From assembly GCA_030425355.1 (NCBI GenBank), contig JAUIAG010000009.1, positions 1 to 42,015 of the forward strand: a stretch of DNA of 42,015 bases. The letters are read 5' to 3'. Position numbers and translations under genes: made by a program. Under the pieces are notes generated by a model. That model did not search any database, had not been told where the DNA came from, and saw only the letters and a program-made list of their open reading frames with translations. The stretch is from Verrucomicrobiia bacterium. GTDB taxonomy: Bacteria; Verrucomicrobiota; Verrucomicrobiia; Limisphaerales; JAJOIW01. This document shows, one piece after another, positions 25,814 through 33,265 of the stretch (its first letter is position 1; each line of letters starts with the position of its first letter).

Positions 25814-27151
25814 ATGCTGCAGGCACTGGCGAGCTTTTTCAGGATTCGGGAACGGGACACCACTTTCCGCCGTGAGGTCCTCGGAGGTCTGACGACCTTC
25901 GCCGCCATGGCGTATATCCTCGCCGTGCACCCGGCCATCCTTGCAACCACCGGAATGGACGCGGCTGCCCTGGTTACCTCCACAGCTCTAATCGCCGGTA
26001 TGGCCACGCTTGTCGTCGGCGTGTGGACCAATTTCCCTCTCGCCATGGCACCGGGCATGGGCCTGAATGCCTTTTTTGCCTTCACGCTGTGCGGGGCGGG
26101 CGGAATGCCATGGCAGGCCGCACTCGCAGTGGTGCTGACCAGTGGATTACTTTTCGTGATCCTGACCCTGACGCCCGCCCGCGTTCTCATCATCCGCGCC
26201 TTTCCACAATCGCTCCGTTCAGGTATCAGCGCCGGTATTGGCGCCTTTCTGCTTTTTCTCGGACTGAAGAATGCCGGCATTATCAGGGCGGACGCAGTTA
26301 CATTCATCGCCGGCAATACTGACATGAACCTGAAGCTGGCCGTGATAATGGTGGCCGTGCTGGCGGGGGTGTGGACTGTGAACCGCAGGGTGCCGGGCAA
26401 TCTTCTTCTGGTGATTCTGGCGGTGACTCTGATCGGCCTTTTTCTTCCGGCCGGCGGCGATGATCCCGAAGGCCGGATGACGGCCCTGCCATCTTCCATC
26501 GCCGGGGCACCAGCGTCCATTGCCCCTCTGTTCCTTCAGTTCGACTGGAAATTCCTCCTGGATCACGGGTCCCTTTTTGCCAGCGGGGTCCTGACTTTCC
26601 TTCTGGTCGACATCTTTGACACGACGGGGACGCTGGTGGGTATTGGACACCGTTCGGGCGCCATGGACCAGGAGGGCTTCTGGGCTGCTTCTCATCGTGC
26701 CATGAAGGTCGACGCCGCCTCCACTGCCGTCGGGGCCGCAATAGGCACATCGCCGGTGACAACTTACATCGAATCGTGTGCCGGGATTGAAGCCGGGGCG
26801 AAAACCGGTCTTGCTTCCGTCGTTACCGGCCTGTGTTTCCTTCTGTCGCTGTGGCTCGGGCCGCTTATCCTCAGCATTCCCGTCGAGGCCACCGCCGTCG
26901 CCCTGATCGTGGTCGGGATTCTGATGATCCAGTCTCTCAGGGATCTCAATTTCGGCGACGTCACCGAGTTCTTCCCGGCAGTGGTGTGCGTCTTTCTCAT
27001 TCCACTGACCTTCAGCATCAGCCATGGAATCGCCCTCGGATATCTCTCCTTTCTGGGGCTGAGCCTTCTCTGCGGCCGGGCTTCGACCCTCGATCTCACC
27101 CAGTGGATTCTCGGACTGGTGTTTGCCCTGCTTCTTGCGGTCGGAATATGA
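25814..27151 (+). CDS. NCS2-family purine permease (AzgA type)
   Basis: A 445-residue integral membrane protein with about 12-14 hydrophobic segments. REVLGGLTTFAAMAYILAVHPAIL is the family opening, AMAPGMGLNAFFAFTLC the conserved TM3 unit, and LVDIFDTTGTLVGIG the TM8 motif with acidic residue. GTSPVTTYIESCAGIEAGAKTG corresponds to the TM10 signature of AzgA/GhxP proteins. These carry adenine, guanine or hypoxanthine with protons. The usual NCS2 numbers are present and the protein is complete. No purine-salvage gene or PurR-type site is beside it. It converges with the glycosyltransferase gene 37 bases away. Confidence 0.93.
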   Translation: MLQALASFFRIRERDTTFRREVLGGLTTFAAMAYILAVHPAILATTGMDAAALVTSTALIAGMATLVVGVWTNFPLAMAPGMGLNAFFAFTLCGAGGMPWQAALAVVLTSGLLFVILTLTPARVLIIRAFPQSLRSGISAGIGAFLLFLGLKNAGIIRADAVTFIAGNTDMNLKLAVIMVAVLAGVWTVNRRVPGNLLLVILAVTLIGLFLPAGGDDPEGRMTALPSSIAGAPASIAPLFLQFDWKFLLDHGSLFASGVLTFLLVDIFDTTGTLVGIGHRSGAMDQEGFWAASHRAMKVDAASTAVGAAIGTSPVTTYIESCAGIEAGAKTGLASVVTGLCFLLSLWLGPLILSIPVEATAVALIVVGILMIQSLRDLNFGDVTEFFPAVVCVFLIPLTFSISHGIALGYLSFLGLSLLCGRASTLDLTQWILGLVFALLLAVGI

Positions 27152-27188
27152 GCCTGGCCGCCGCCTCTGCTTCCGGATTTTCGGGGAT

Positions 27189-28478
27189 CTAGTCCCGGAA
27201 CGGCAGGCGTCGATCATGATCCCTCAGGAACATCAGGGCCGCTTCCGGTTCATCTGCCAGTCCTTCCGGAAAGTCACCTTTCCCCGTCCATTCATCCAGA
27301 GCTTCAGAAACCGTGCACCGGCGGGTCCATGTGGTCACGGAATGATTGGCCCATTTCATGATCCAGAATGCGTCCAGTTCATGATGGAGGTTCCGGATCA
27401 GGGACCCGGCGGAGGCACTGCGTTCGCGGATCGACGCCAGTCGCTCCGGAAAGCCCTCCATCTCCAGATAGTCCCTGAGTTGAGGTGCCTGTGCGATATC
27501 ACTGATTTCCCTGCCTGCGGAAAGTTCACCCAGTCGTCCGGCAAAATCCCCGAGGACGGTGAATACATGGGGCGGGTAAGTGAGAAATCCACCGGGTTCA
27601 TTCCGATCGCGCGCCATTTCGGCCATGGCTCTGCCGGTCCCGAAGGGAACCCGATGGGACACCCTCGCCGAAGGGTGGACGCACGTGTCCTGAATCCGCG
27701 AGTGCTTCCCGGTTTTCATGAACTTCTGCAGGAAATAAAAGTCTTCGCCGGCTTTCCGGGTATTCATGCCGCCCTGGCGGCAGTATTCATCCGCTCTTAC
27801 CGCCATGGATGATCCGACCGTGTGGTATCCATACGGCAGCCCGGTCGAACGAATCAGGTTGGTGTAGAGCCGCAGGTGGGTCTCATATTCCATGATGGCA
27901 CGAACCTGTCCGGCCGATGCGTTCGACGGCCACCGGTGTTCATAATGGATGCTGGCGGAGACTGCATCACTCCGGGTGCAGAAATGGCGGTCGATAGCGA
28001 CCAGATAACTGCTGTCCACCGTGCAGTCCATGTCGAGGCAGACAAGTATATGATCGCCGGGAGATCCCCTGAGTTCGCTGCATACCAGATCGAGCCCGAT
28101 TTTGCGGGCCAGTCCGACTCCGGCCTTGCGTGCCGGAAGGTCCATGGCTTCGAAGGCCCGGAGGCACATCCATGGCGGAATGGCCCCGGTTGCCGATGCA
28201 AACTCCCGCAGTGCCTCAATTCCTTCAAATGTGCGCTTAACGACGGCAGCACCGCAGTTCTCGGGAGCGTTGAATACACAAACCACATCGACCGGGCAGG
28301 GTGGGGCATCGCACCCGCACAGGCTGTTGATAACCGAAACCGTGTCCGGTTCGTCATACCCCGGAATCACCACGTGGAGGCGGGCCCGGTGTATGTCGGG
28401 CGGATGTCCGTTCAGATGGTGGACCGGATATTTCCCGAGGTCTTTCCACCCGAAGCGGTCCTGGTATGAACGGATCAA
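27189..28478 (-). CDS. Family 2-like glycosyltransferase
   Basis: About 429 residues. LHVVIPGYDEPDTVSVINSL opens the GT-A fold, VVCVFNAPENC follows, and ILVCLDMDCTVDSSYL is the nucleotide-sugar/metal DxD strand. SASIHYEHRW precedes NLIRSTGLPYGYHTVGSSMA, and RKAGEDFYFLQKFMKTG has the catalytic ED acid. The C-terminal 150 residues are helical and unlike common GT2 tails. No membrane helix is present. The L7Ae-like gene upstream ends 6 bases before the TTG at 28478, which I take as start because earlier in-frame starts lie wholly inside that gene; this choice is uncertain. Acceptor and donor are unknown. Confidence 0.75.
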   Translation of the reverse strand: MIRSYQDRFGWKDLGKYPVHHLNGHPPDIHRARLHVVIPGYDEPDTVSVINSLCGCDAPPCPVDVVCVFNAPENCGAAVVKRTFEGIEALREFASATGAIPPWMCLRAFEAMDLPARKAGVGLARKIGLDLVCSELRGSPGDHILVCLDMDCTVDSSYLVAIDRHFCTRSDAVSASIHYEHRWPSNASAGQVRAIMEYETHLRLYTNLIRSTGLPYGYHTVGSSMAVRADEYCRQGGMNTRKAGEDFYFLQKFMKTGKHSRIQDTCVHPSARVSHRVPFGTGRAMAEMARDRNEPGGFLTYPPHVFTVLGDFAGRLGELSAGREISDIAQAPQLRDYLEMEGFPERLASIRERSASAGSLIRNLHHELDAFWIMKWANHSVTTWTRRCTVSEALDEWTGKGDFPEGLADEPEAALMFLRDHDRRLPFRD

Positions 28479-28483
28479 TGCGC

Positions 28484-29071
28484 TCAGGGTTTTTGCCGGC
28501 GGGGCTTCTTCTTTGCGGATGGCTTTGACTGCGGAGTCACGGCGGAATCCTCGTTCTGTGCACTCTCCTCCAACTCCTTTCCGCCCGATCCGGAAGGATG
28601 AAGGGGGCGGTTGATACGATGCTTCCTGAGGCACTCGTAAACCGATTTGCTCAGCCCTCCCTTGGTGAATCCAATCACCTTGGCCCCCTTCGTGCCCAGA
28701 GCCTCATTGACATCCTCACTGGACCCATAACAAACGATGGGGTAGGGGGCGAATTTGTAGAGTATTTCTTTTCGGCTGTTTTCGCTGATGTCTCTGGTAA
28801 TCCAGATGAAATGAAGGTTATGGCGACGCCGGTACAGCGTTTCGCGTCCGAGCATGAAGTTGTGTGCCCGCCGGCAGAAACCCAGCATTGTGCCGAGCTG
28901 GCCTGGAAAAGCCCTGTCATTGTGGCTGTCGGCGGGCTTCACGGCAGGGTCAGCTTCTTTGTGCTGATCCTTCGGCGTCTGTTCTGGCTCCTGCTCTTTA
29001 TCCATGGTTTTTGTGCCGGCCGGCCGGGTGATTACCCGGGCTGCTTCCGGTGTTCTTTTTATGGATGCCAT
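28484..29071 (-). CDS. L7Ae/L30e-like RNA-binding protein with long disordered tails
   Basis: The central part (about residues 55-145) matches the bacterial L7Ae/YlxQ fold: LGFCRRAHNFMLGRETLYR, NLHFIWITRDISENSRKEI, and TKGAKVIGFTKGGLSKSVYECL. This fold binds kink-turn RNA. The N-terminal 50 residues are charged and low-complexity (KEQEPEQTPKDQHKEADP), and the C-terminal 45 are basic (PSAKKKPRRQKP), so the protein is built to cling to RNA. ATG 29071 has a GAGAAG site; ATG 29005 is a second option. Its last bases abut the glycosyltransferase start. YlxQ normally sits in the nusA-infB operon; here it stands alone. Confidence 0.7.
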   Translation of the reverse strand: MASIKRTPEAARVITRPAGTKTMDKEQEPEQTPKDQHKEADPAVKPADSHNDRAFPGQLGTMLGFCRRAHNFMLGRETLYRRRHNLHFIWITRDISENSRKEILYKFAPYPIVCYGSSEDVNEALGTKGAKVIGFTKGGLSKSVYECLRKHRINRPLHPSGSGGKELEESAQNEDSAVTPQSKPSAKKKPRRQKP

Positions 29072-29337
29072 CTTCTCATTTTTTGATCATCGCTGGCAGA
29101 TTTTTTTTGTAAGTCCGGGTGTGGACCGTGGTCAACTGATCCATTTGAAAAACTCAAGCGCCACAGCTGGAAGTCCTTATATCCGAGTGTCCACCTTCGT
29201 CCTGTCCACGGAAAAAAACACTAAAAATTAATGAAATTTGTGCGATTTATGGACATAATGACTTCGTCGCACCGGTGATCTGGTGAGTTCTTCAATGCTG
29301 GAATCCACCCTGTGACACCGGATCTATTCATAGTGAC

Positions 29338-30741
29338 ATGAAATTATTGAAACTGACCATCCTCCTGGTATGCGGAGTGGCGGCCACCCCATGGCTGCAC
29401 GCGCAGACCCCGGCCAGCCCGCGGCATGCCCTGGTGCTTTCCATCGATTTCATCCCTGAAAACATGGATGGTCTGCTCTCTATCTTCCGCACCGATTCAA
29501 AAATCGGTCCACTGATGGAACGCGGGTATGTCAACGAAACCTTCCGGATTCAACCCGAGGGCGGGGCTGACACAAGGGCTGTCAGCCGGGCCGGTGTGTA
29601 TGCATCCCTCTGGACCGGTGTCTGGCCATCCTCACACGGCGTTTTCGGGCTGGAAAATGATCAGTATCAGCTGGAGAAACACCCCCAGATCTTCAATCAG
29701 CTGAAATCAATTTCCGCCAGCCTCGACAGTGTGGTGATTACCGCCGACCAGCTTATCGGGAACCGTCTGGTCAAGGGCTATGCCTCAAACTCCTTTATAG
29801 AAACCTCCAACGCCAACGTCGTCACCAACGCCGCACGCACCATAAGCGGTGATCCACCGGCACTGCTGTGGGTCCACTGGGGGTTTGATTCCAGCGGGAC
29901 TCCGAACGACGGCTTCACCACTCAGGCCTACCGGGCAGCCAGTTCGTTCAAGAGGATTCTTTCGAATCTCTGGCTCCGGGACTCGTTTGCCGATGAATCG
30001 TGGGTTGTGGTCATCATGGGCCTGCCCGTGGCCGATCCCGGACTGGCTCCCGACTCGCGGAACTTCGGATTTGTCGGGGTCGATACAAGAGGCGTCGCCG
30101 CCGGATCGATTCCTGAACTCACTTCAGCTGTTGACCTCGCTCCATGGCTTGCCGGCTTCTTTTCCAAGGGTGGCAGTGCTGCCGGGGGCTCAGGCAGGGC
30201 TGACGAGAGGCCGGTCCCGGTGCGGCTGGTCAATCAGCCTGAAGAGGCGGATGGTGATCTCAAGCTCAACCCCACCGACCTTCCTCAGACGGCAGCCAGT
30301 CTCGATGAACTCACCCGCCGCATTGAAAAACTCACCCTCGCCTACCAGCAGGGCAGGGATGAGCAGCAGCGGCTCGCCCAGCAGCAGGCCCTCGACTTTC
30401 AGAAACGCCAGGATGAACTCCAGACCCTCATCATGACTCAGATGAGCAACCGGCTTTCCAATGTCAGGGACATGTCGACCAGCTATCGGAAATTCTCCGG
30501 CAATGTCATGGACCAGTCCATGCAGCTGGCACTCACGGTTATCGTGGTGATGATGGTCATCTGCATGGGCACCTTTGTGGTGACCACGGTGATCCAGACC
30601 CGCAACAGCCGGCAGCTCGCTCAGATCATGCAGTCCTTCGCCGCCTACCGGTCGCGGCAGCTGCACAGGGAATTCCCCGAATACCAGAACCAGAGATCCC
30701 CCGAATCCGGTACCCCTTCCACCACCTCCCACGGCGACTGA
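29338..30741 (+). CDS. Exported alkaline-phosphatase-fold-like protein with coiled coil and C-terminal membrane anchor
   Basis: A 467-residue protein with signal peptide (LKLTILLVCGVAATPWLHA). Residues 25-280 resemble the type I phosphodiesterase/nucleotide pyrophosphatase fold: HALVLSIDFIPENMDGL, a nucleophile region SRAGVYASLWTGVWPSSHGV, SVVITADQLIG, and a later VVVIMGLPVADPG. The usual HxxxH and metal residues are not evident, so I think the enzyme is degenerate. After a linker come about 80 residues of glutamine-rich coiled coil (ELTRRIEKLTLAYQQGRDEQ), then a transmembrane helix (ALTVIVVMMVICMGTFVVTTVI) and a short cytosolic tail. The outside domain on a stalk suggests a binding or scaffolding role. 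No close named family is recognised. Confidence 0.6.
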   Translation: MKLLKLTILLVCGVAATPWLHAQTPASPRHALVLSIDFIPENMDGLLSIFRTDSKIGPLMERGYVNETFRIQPEGGADTRAVSRAGVYASLWTGVWPSSHGVFGLENDQYQLEKHPQIFNQLKSISASLDSVVITADQLIGNRLVKGYASNSFIETSNANVVTNAARTISGDPPALLWVHWGFDSSGTPNDGFTTQAYRAASSFKRILSNLWLRDSFADESWVVVIMGLPVADPGLAPDSRNFGFVGVDTRGVAAGSIPELTSAVDLAPWLAGFFSKGGSAAGGSGRADERPVPVRLVNQPEEADGDLKLNPTDLPQTAASLDELTRRIEKLTLAYQQGRDEQQRLAQQQALDFQKRQDELQTLIMTQMSNRLSNVRDMSTSYRKFSGNVMDQSMQLALTVIVVMMVICMGTFVVTTVIQTRNSRQLAQIMQSFAAYRSRQLHREFPEYQNQRSPESGTPSTTSHGD

Positions 30742-30911
30742 GGAACACCATTTCAGGACCCCCTCCGCTGCTTCATGAAATCGGGCTGACAGGCCGGGAC
30801 ACGGGGCATAATGGACTCCCGGACAGCCCTTTGACTGCCCGGTCCCGAACACCGCTCCGGACCGCATGAATTTGCTTGGGAATCCCCCCTGGCTGGTTCA
30901 CATTACTTCCG

Positions 30912-31568
30912 ATGACCGAACAACTCCTCGACGGGCTGATCTGGTATTGCTGTCTTGTGCCCATCATCGCCATTCATGAATTTGGCCATGCCTGGGCTTC
31001 CGACAAGTGCGGGGACCCGACCGCTAGGCATCTCGGACGGGTCACGCTCAATCCCATAGCTCACATGGATATGGTCGGCACGGTCATCCTCCCGCTGGCG
31101 ATGATCATGATCGGACTGATGAACGAGCAGCTGGCAGGTTTCATCATCGGCTGGGGGAAGCCGGTCCCTGTTGTCACCTCCAACCTCCGCAATCCTGCCC
31201 GCGACTCGCTCTTTGTGGCCATGGCCGGGCCATTCATGAATCTTGTGCTCGCGGCAGTTGCCGTCCTCACATACCGGATCTTCTATTCAATGGACCTCGA
31301 GATGATTCTGCAGACCACCTATCTGCTGGCATCATTCAGCCTCTTTCTGATGTTCTTCAATCTGCTGCCGATACCGCCCCTCGACGGATCATATATCCTC
31401 AAATATCTGACCCGTATGGATGACCGCGTCTACATGAATATCGCCCAGTACGGATTTCTCATCCTGATCATCTCCATCCAGATTCCCGCGGTTCAGCGGT
31501 ACCTCTCCGGGGCGACCGGGGCAACGCTGCTGTTTCTGTTCAATCTCTTTCAGATTCCGGTCCGGTAA
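30912..31568 (+). CDS. Site-2 protease family (M50) membrane metallopeptidase
   Basis: A 218-residue rhomboid-sized S2P-type protein. The zinc motif HEFGHAWASDKCGDPTARHLG is in the first helix region (His22, Glu23, His26), and the third ligand is in NLLPIPPLDGSYIL near residue 160. LGRVTLNPIAHMDMVGTVILP and the WGKPVPV stretch match the compact group of bacterial M50 proteins without PDZ domain. Four to five membrane helices are visible. Such proteases cut substrates inside the membrane, commonly anti-sigma factors; no such partner is adjacent. ATG 30912 starts before the first helix. Confidence 0.92.
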   Translation: MTEQLLDGLIWYCCLVPIIAIHEFGHAWASDKCGDPTARHLGRVTLNPIAHMDMVGTVILPLAMIMIGLMNEQLAGFIIGWGKPVPVVTSNLRNPARDSLFVAMAGPFMNLVLAAVAVLTYRIFYSMDLEMILQTTYLLASFSLFLMFFNLLPIPPLDGSYILKYLTRMDDRVYMNIAQYGFLILIISIQIPAVQRYLSGATGATLLFLFNLFQIPVR

Positions 31569-31578
31569 AGACGGCAAT

Positions 31579-31598
31579 GGCGGTGCAGGCTGCACGCC
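31579..31598 (+). terminator. Hairpin downstream of M50 protease gene
   Basis: Ten bases after the protease stop, GTGCA and TGCAC pair around GGC, with GGC/GCC outside and one bulged G. No T-run follows, so it could be a weak terminator or only an RNA-stabilising hairpin. Confidence 0.3.
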
Positions 31599-31661
31599 GC
31601 TTCATGACCGGCTTTAATCGATAGTATTCAGTCATTCAGTGAGATATAGTCTTCGATAATC

Positions 31662-32591
31662 ATGGTCAGGACGTCCATAGACATTGGAACCAACTCGGTC
31701 AAGCTCCTGATAGGGGACGTGCGTGACGGTCAGATTACCCCACTGGTGGAAAAGAGCACGCAGACCCGACTCGGTCACGGGCTCTACGAAACCGGCCACC
31801 TCAGTCTGGATTCAATGGCACGGACCCTTGAGGCGATTGCGGGATTCATGCGTCAGTCCGGGGCGATGGGGTCCCGGTCAGTGCGTGTGGTGGCAACCAG
31901 TGCGATGCGGGAAGCCGCCAACAGCCGGGAGTTTGCCGACCAGATCCATCAGCTGACCGGTGTGCCGGTCGAAGTGGTTTCCGGTCAGAAGGAGGCGGAA
32001 CTCTCATATGCCGGCGTGACCGATCAGATCCGCAACCCGGAGGAACCCGTCCTGGTCATCGATGTCGGGGGCGGCAGCACCGAGCTGATTCTCGGAGTCG
32101 GCAATTCAGTGCGGCAGTTCGCAAGCCTTGAAATGGGTTCGGTTCGCTGCTTCGAGAAAATCACCGTGGATGACCCTCCAGTGGAAGCCGATCTCGCCCG
32201 GGCCCGGGAGTTCATATCCGGCTGTGTCGGTGCCGTCGGCCCGGACCGGTGGATTCGCGAATGCGGTCCGGTCCGTTGCAGTGTTTCAACCGGCGGGACG
32301 GCGGCCGCCATGACCTGCATGCTCCTCGGTGAATCACGGGTCGACCGACAGATTATTGACACCACGACACTTGGGATTAATGATATTGTTGAAATACGCC
32401 GGATGCTTTGGAGTGTGAATCTGGCGAGGAGAAAAAAGATCCCGGGTATCCCGCGGAAAAAGGCGGATATCCTCATCATGGGTGTGCTTATACATGAGAT
32501 TGTCTATGAGTTGTTTGGTGTGGAGGTGTGCTATCCGTCCACAAAAGGGCTTCGTTTCGGCGTCCTGCTTGAGCCCGAAGAACAGAAATAA
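31662..32591 (+). CDS. Ppx/GppA-family exopolyphosphatase
   Basis: A 309-residue member of the ASKHA fold. TSIDIGTNSVKLLIGD is the phosphate 1 motif, VRVVATSAMREAANS the linker region, VEVVSGQKEAELSYAGV the catalytic-glutamate segment, and VLVIDVGGGSTELILG the phosphate 2 motif. STGGTAAAMTCML closes the active site. The length is that of the short Ppx/GppA group without HD or C-terminal extension, acting on polyphosphate or guanosine pentaphosphate. ATG 31662 opens directly at the domain. The next gene (a prepilin) overlaps the end, so the two may share a transcript. Confidence 0.93.
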   Translation: MVRTSIDIGTNSVKLLIGDVRDGQITPLVEKSTQTRLGHGLYETGHLSLDSMARTLEAIAGFMRQSGAMGSRSVRVVATSAMREAANSREFADQIHQLTGVPVEVVSGQKEAELSYAGVTDQIRNPEEPVLVIDVGGGSTELILGVGNSVRQFASLEMGSVRCFEKITVDDPPVEADLARAREFISGCVGAVGPDRWIRECGPVRCSVSTGGTAAAMTCMLLGESRVDRQIIDTTTLGINDIVEIRRMLWSVNLARRKKIPGIPRKKADILIMGVLIHEIVYELFGVEVCYPSTKGLRFGVLLEPEEQK

Positions 32592-33255
32592 TGCGGGTTG
32601 TCGTATCCGTGATTCGGGCGGATTCAGTCTGATTGAGCTGCTGGTGGTCATTGCCATCATGGGGATTGTTTCCTCGCTGGTTCTTCCCCATGCGGCCCGT
32701 CTCAAGGCCCGGGTTAAATCCGTGCAGTGCGGGCAGAATCTCCGTCAGTGGGGGCTGGCCACACATCTGTTCATCCAGGACAGTGACGGATGGCTTCCGC
32801 CGGATGGAAGCAGCAACGGGCGTTCGACCCGCGCAGGGTGGTATATCGACCTGCCTCCCTACGTGAATCTGCCGCCCTATTCGCAATGGCCATGGCGAAC
32901 CAACTCGACGCAGAGGCCGCCACAGTCCGCCTATCTCTGTCCATCAAACCGCCGCATCAGTGATGGCGTGAATCTCTTTCACTACACACTCAACCGCCAT
33001 GTCAACGGGTCGGGCGCCGGGTTGAGAGTGCGCCTCGACCAGGTCAGAAGTCCGGTTCAGACCATCTGGCTTTTCGACAATGGCCGGAAAGCCGCGGTCG
33101 CCTCCCGCTCGAACCTCCACACCAATCTGCATCTCAACGGGGCGAATATCCTCCTCCTCGATGGCCACGTCGAACATCGCGACCGCGGGGATTATATCGA
33201 CGGGGAGACCGGGGAGCCAAAGGGACGCATCGGAGAACTGATCTGGGAACCGTGA
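32569..33255 (+). CDS. Type IV pilin-like/type II secretion prepilin with H-X9-DG motif
   Basis: TTG 32569 gives a leader MSPKNRNNAGCRIRDSGG with the prepilin cleavage site before Phe19 and Glu at +5 (FSLIELLVVIAIMGIVSS), the class III signal typical of pseudopilins. The mature part has a helix (LKARVKSVQCGQNLRQWG), a tryptophan/proline-rich middle, and ends with NLHLNGANILLLDGHVEH, matching the H-X9-DG C-terminal motif typical of Verrucomicrobia, Lentisphaerae and Planctomycetes. The TTG overlaps the end of the Ppx gene by 23 bases; no ATG precedes the signal. Such proteins are often numerous single genes, and the function of most is unknown. Confidence 0.75.
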   Translation: MSPKNRNNAGCRIRDSGGFSLIELLVVIAIMGIVSSLVLPHAARLKARVKSVQCGQNLRQWGLATHLFIQDSDGWLPPDGSSNGRSTRAGWYIDLPPYVNLPPYSQWPWRTNSTQRPPQSAYLCPSNRRISDGVNLFHYTLNRHVNGSGAGLRVRLDQVRSPVQTIWLFDNGRKAAVASRSNLHTNLHLNGANILLLDGHVEHRDRGDYIDGETGEPKGRIGELIWEP

Positions 33256-33265
33256 ATCGGGGCGG

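Noticed and set aside
28479..28634. Earlier start for the glycosyltransferase inside the L7Ae-like gene
   Set aside because: The extra 52 residues are an alternate-frame reading of the L7Ae-like C-terminal tail and have no glycosyltransferase character.
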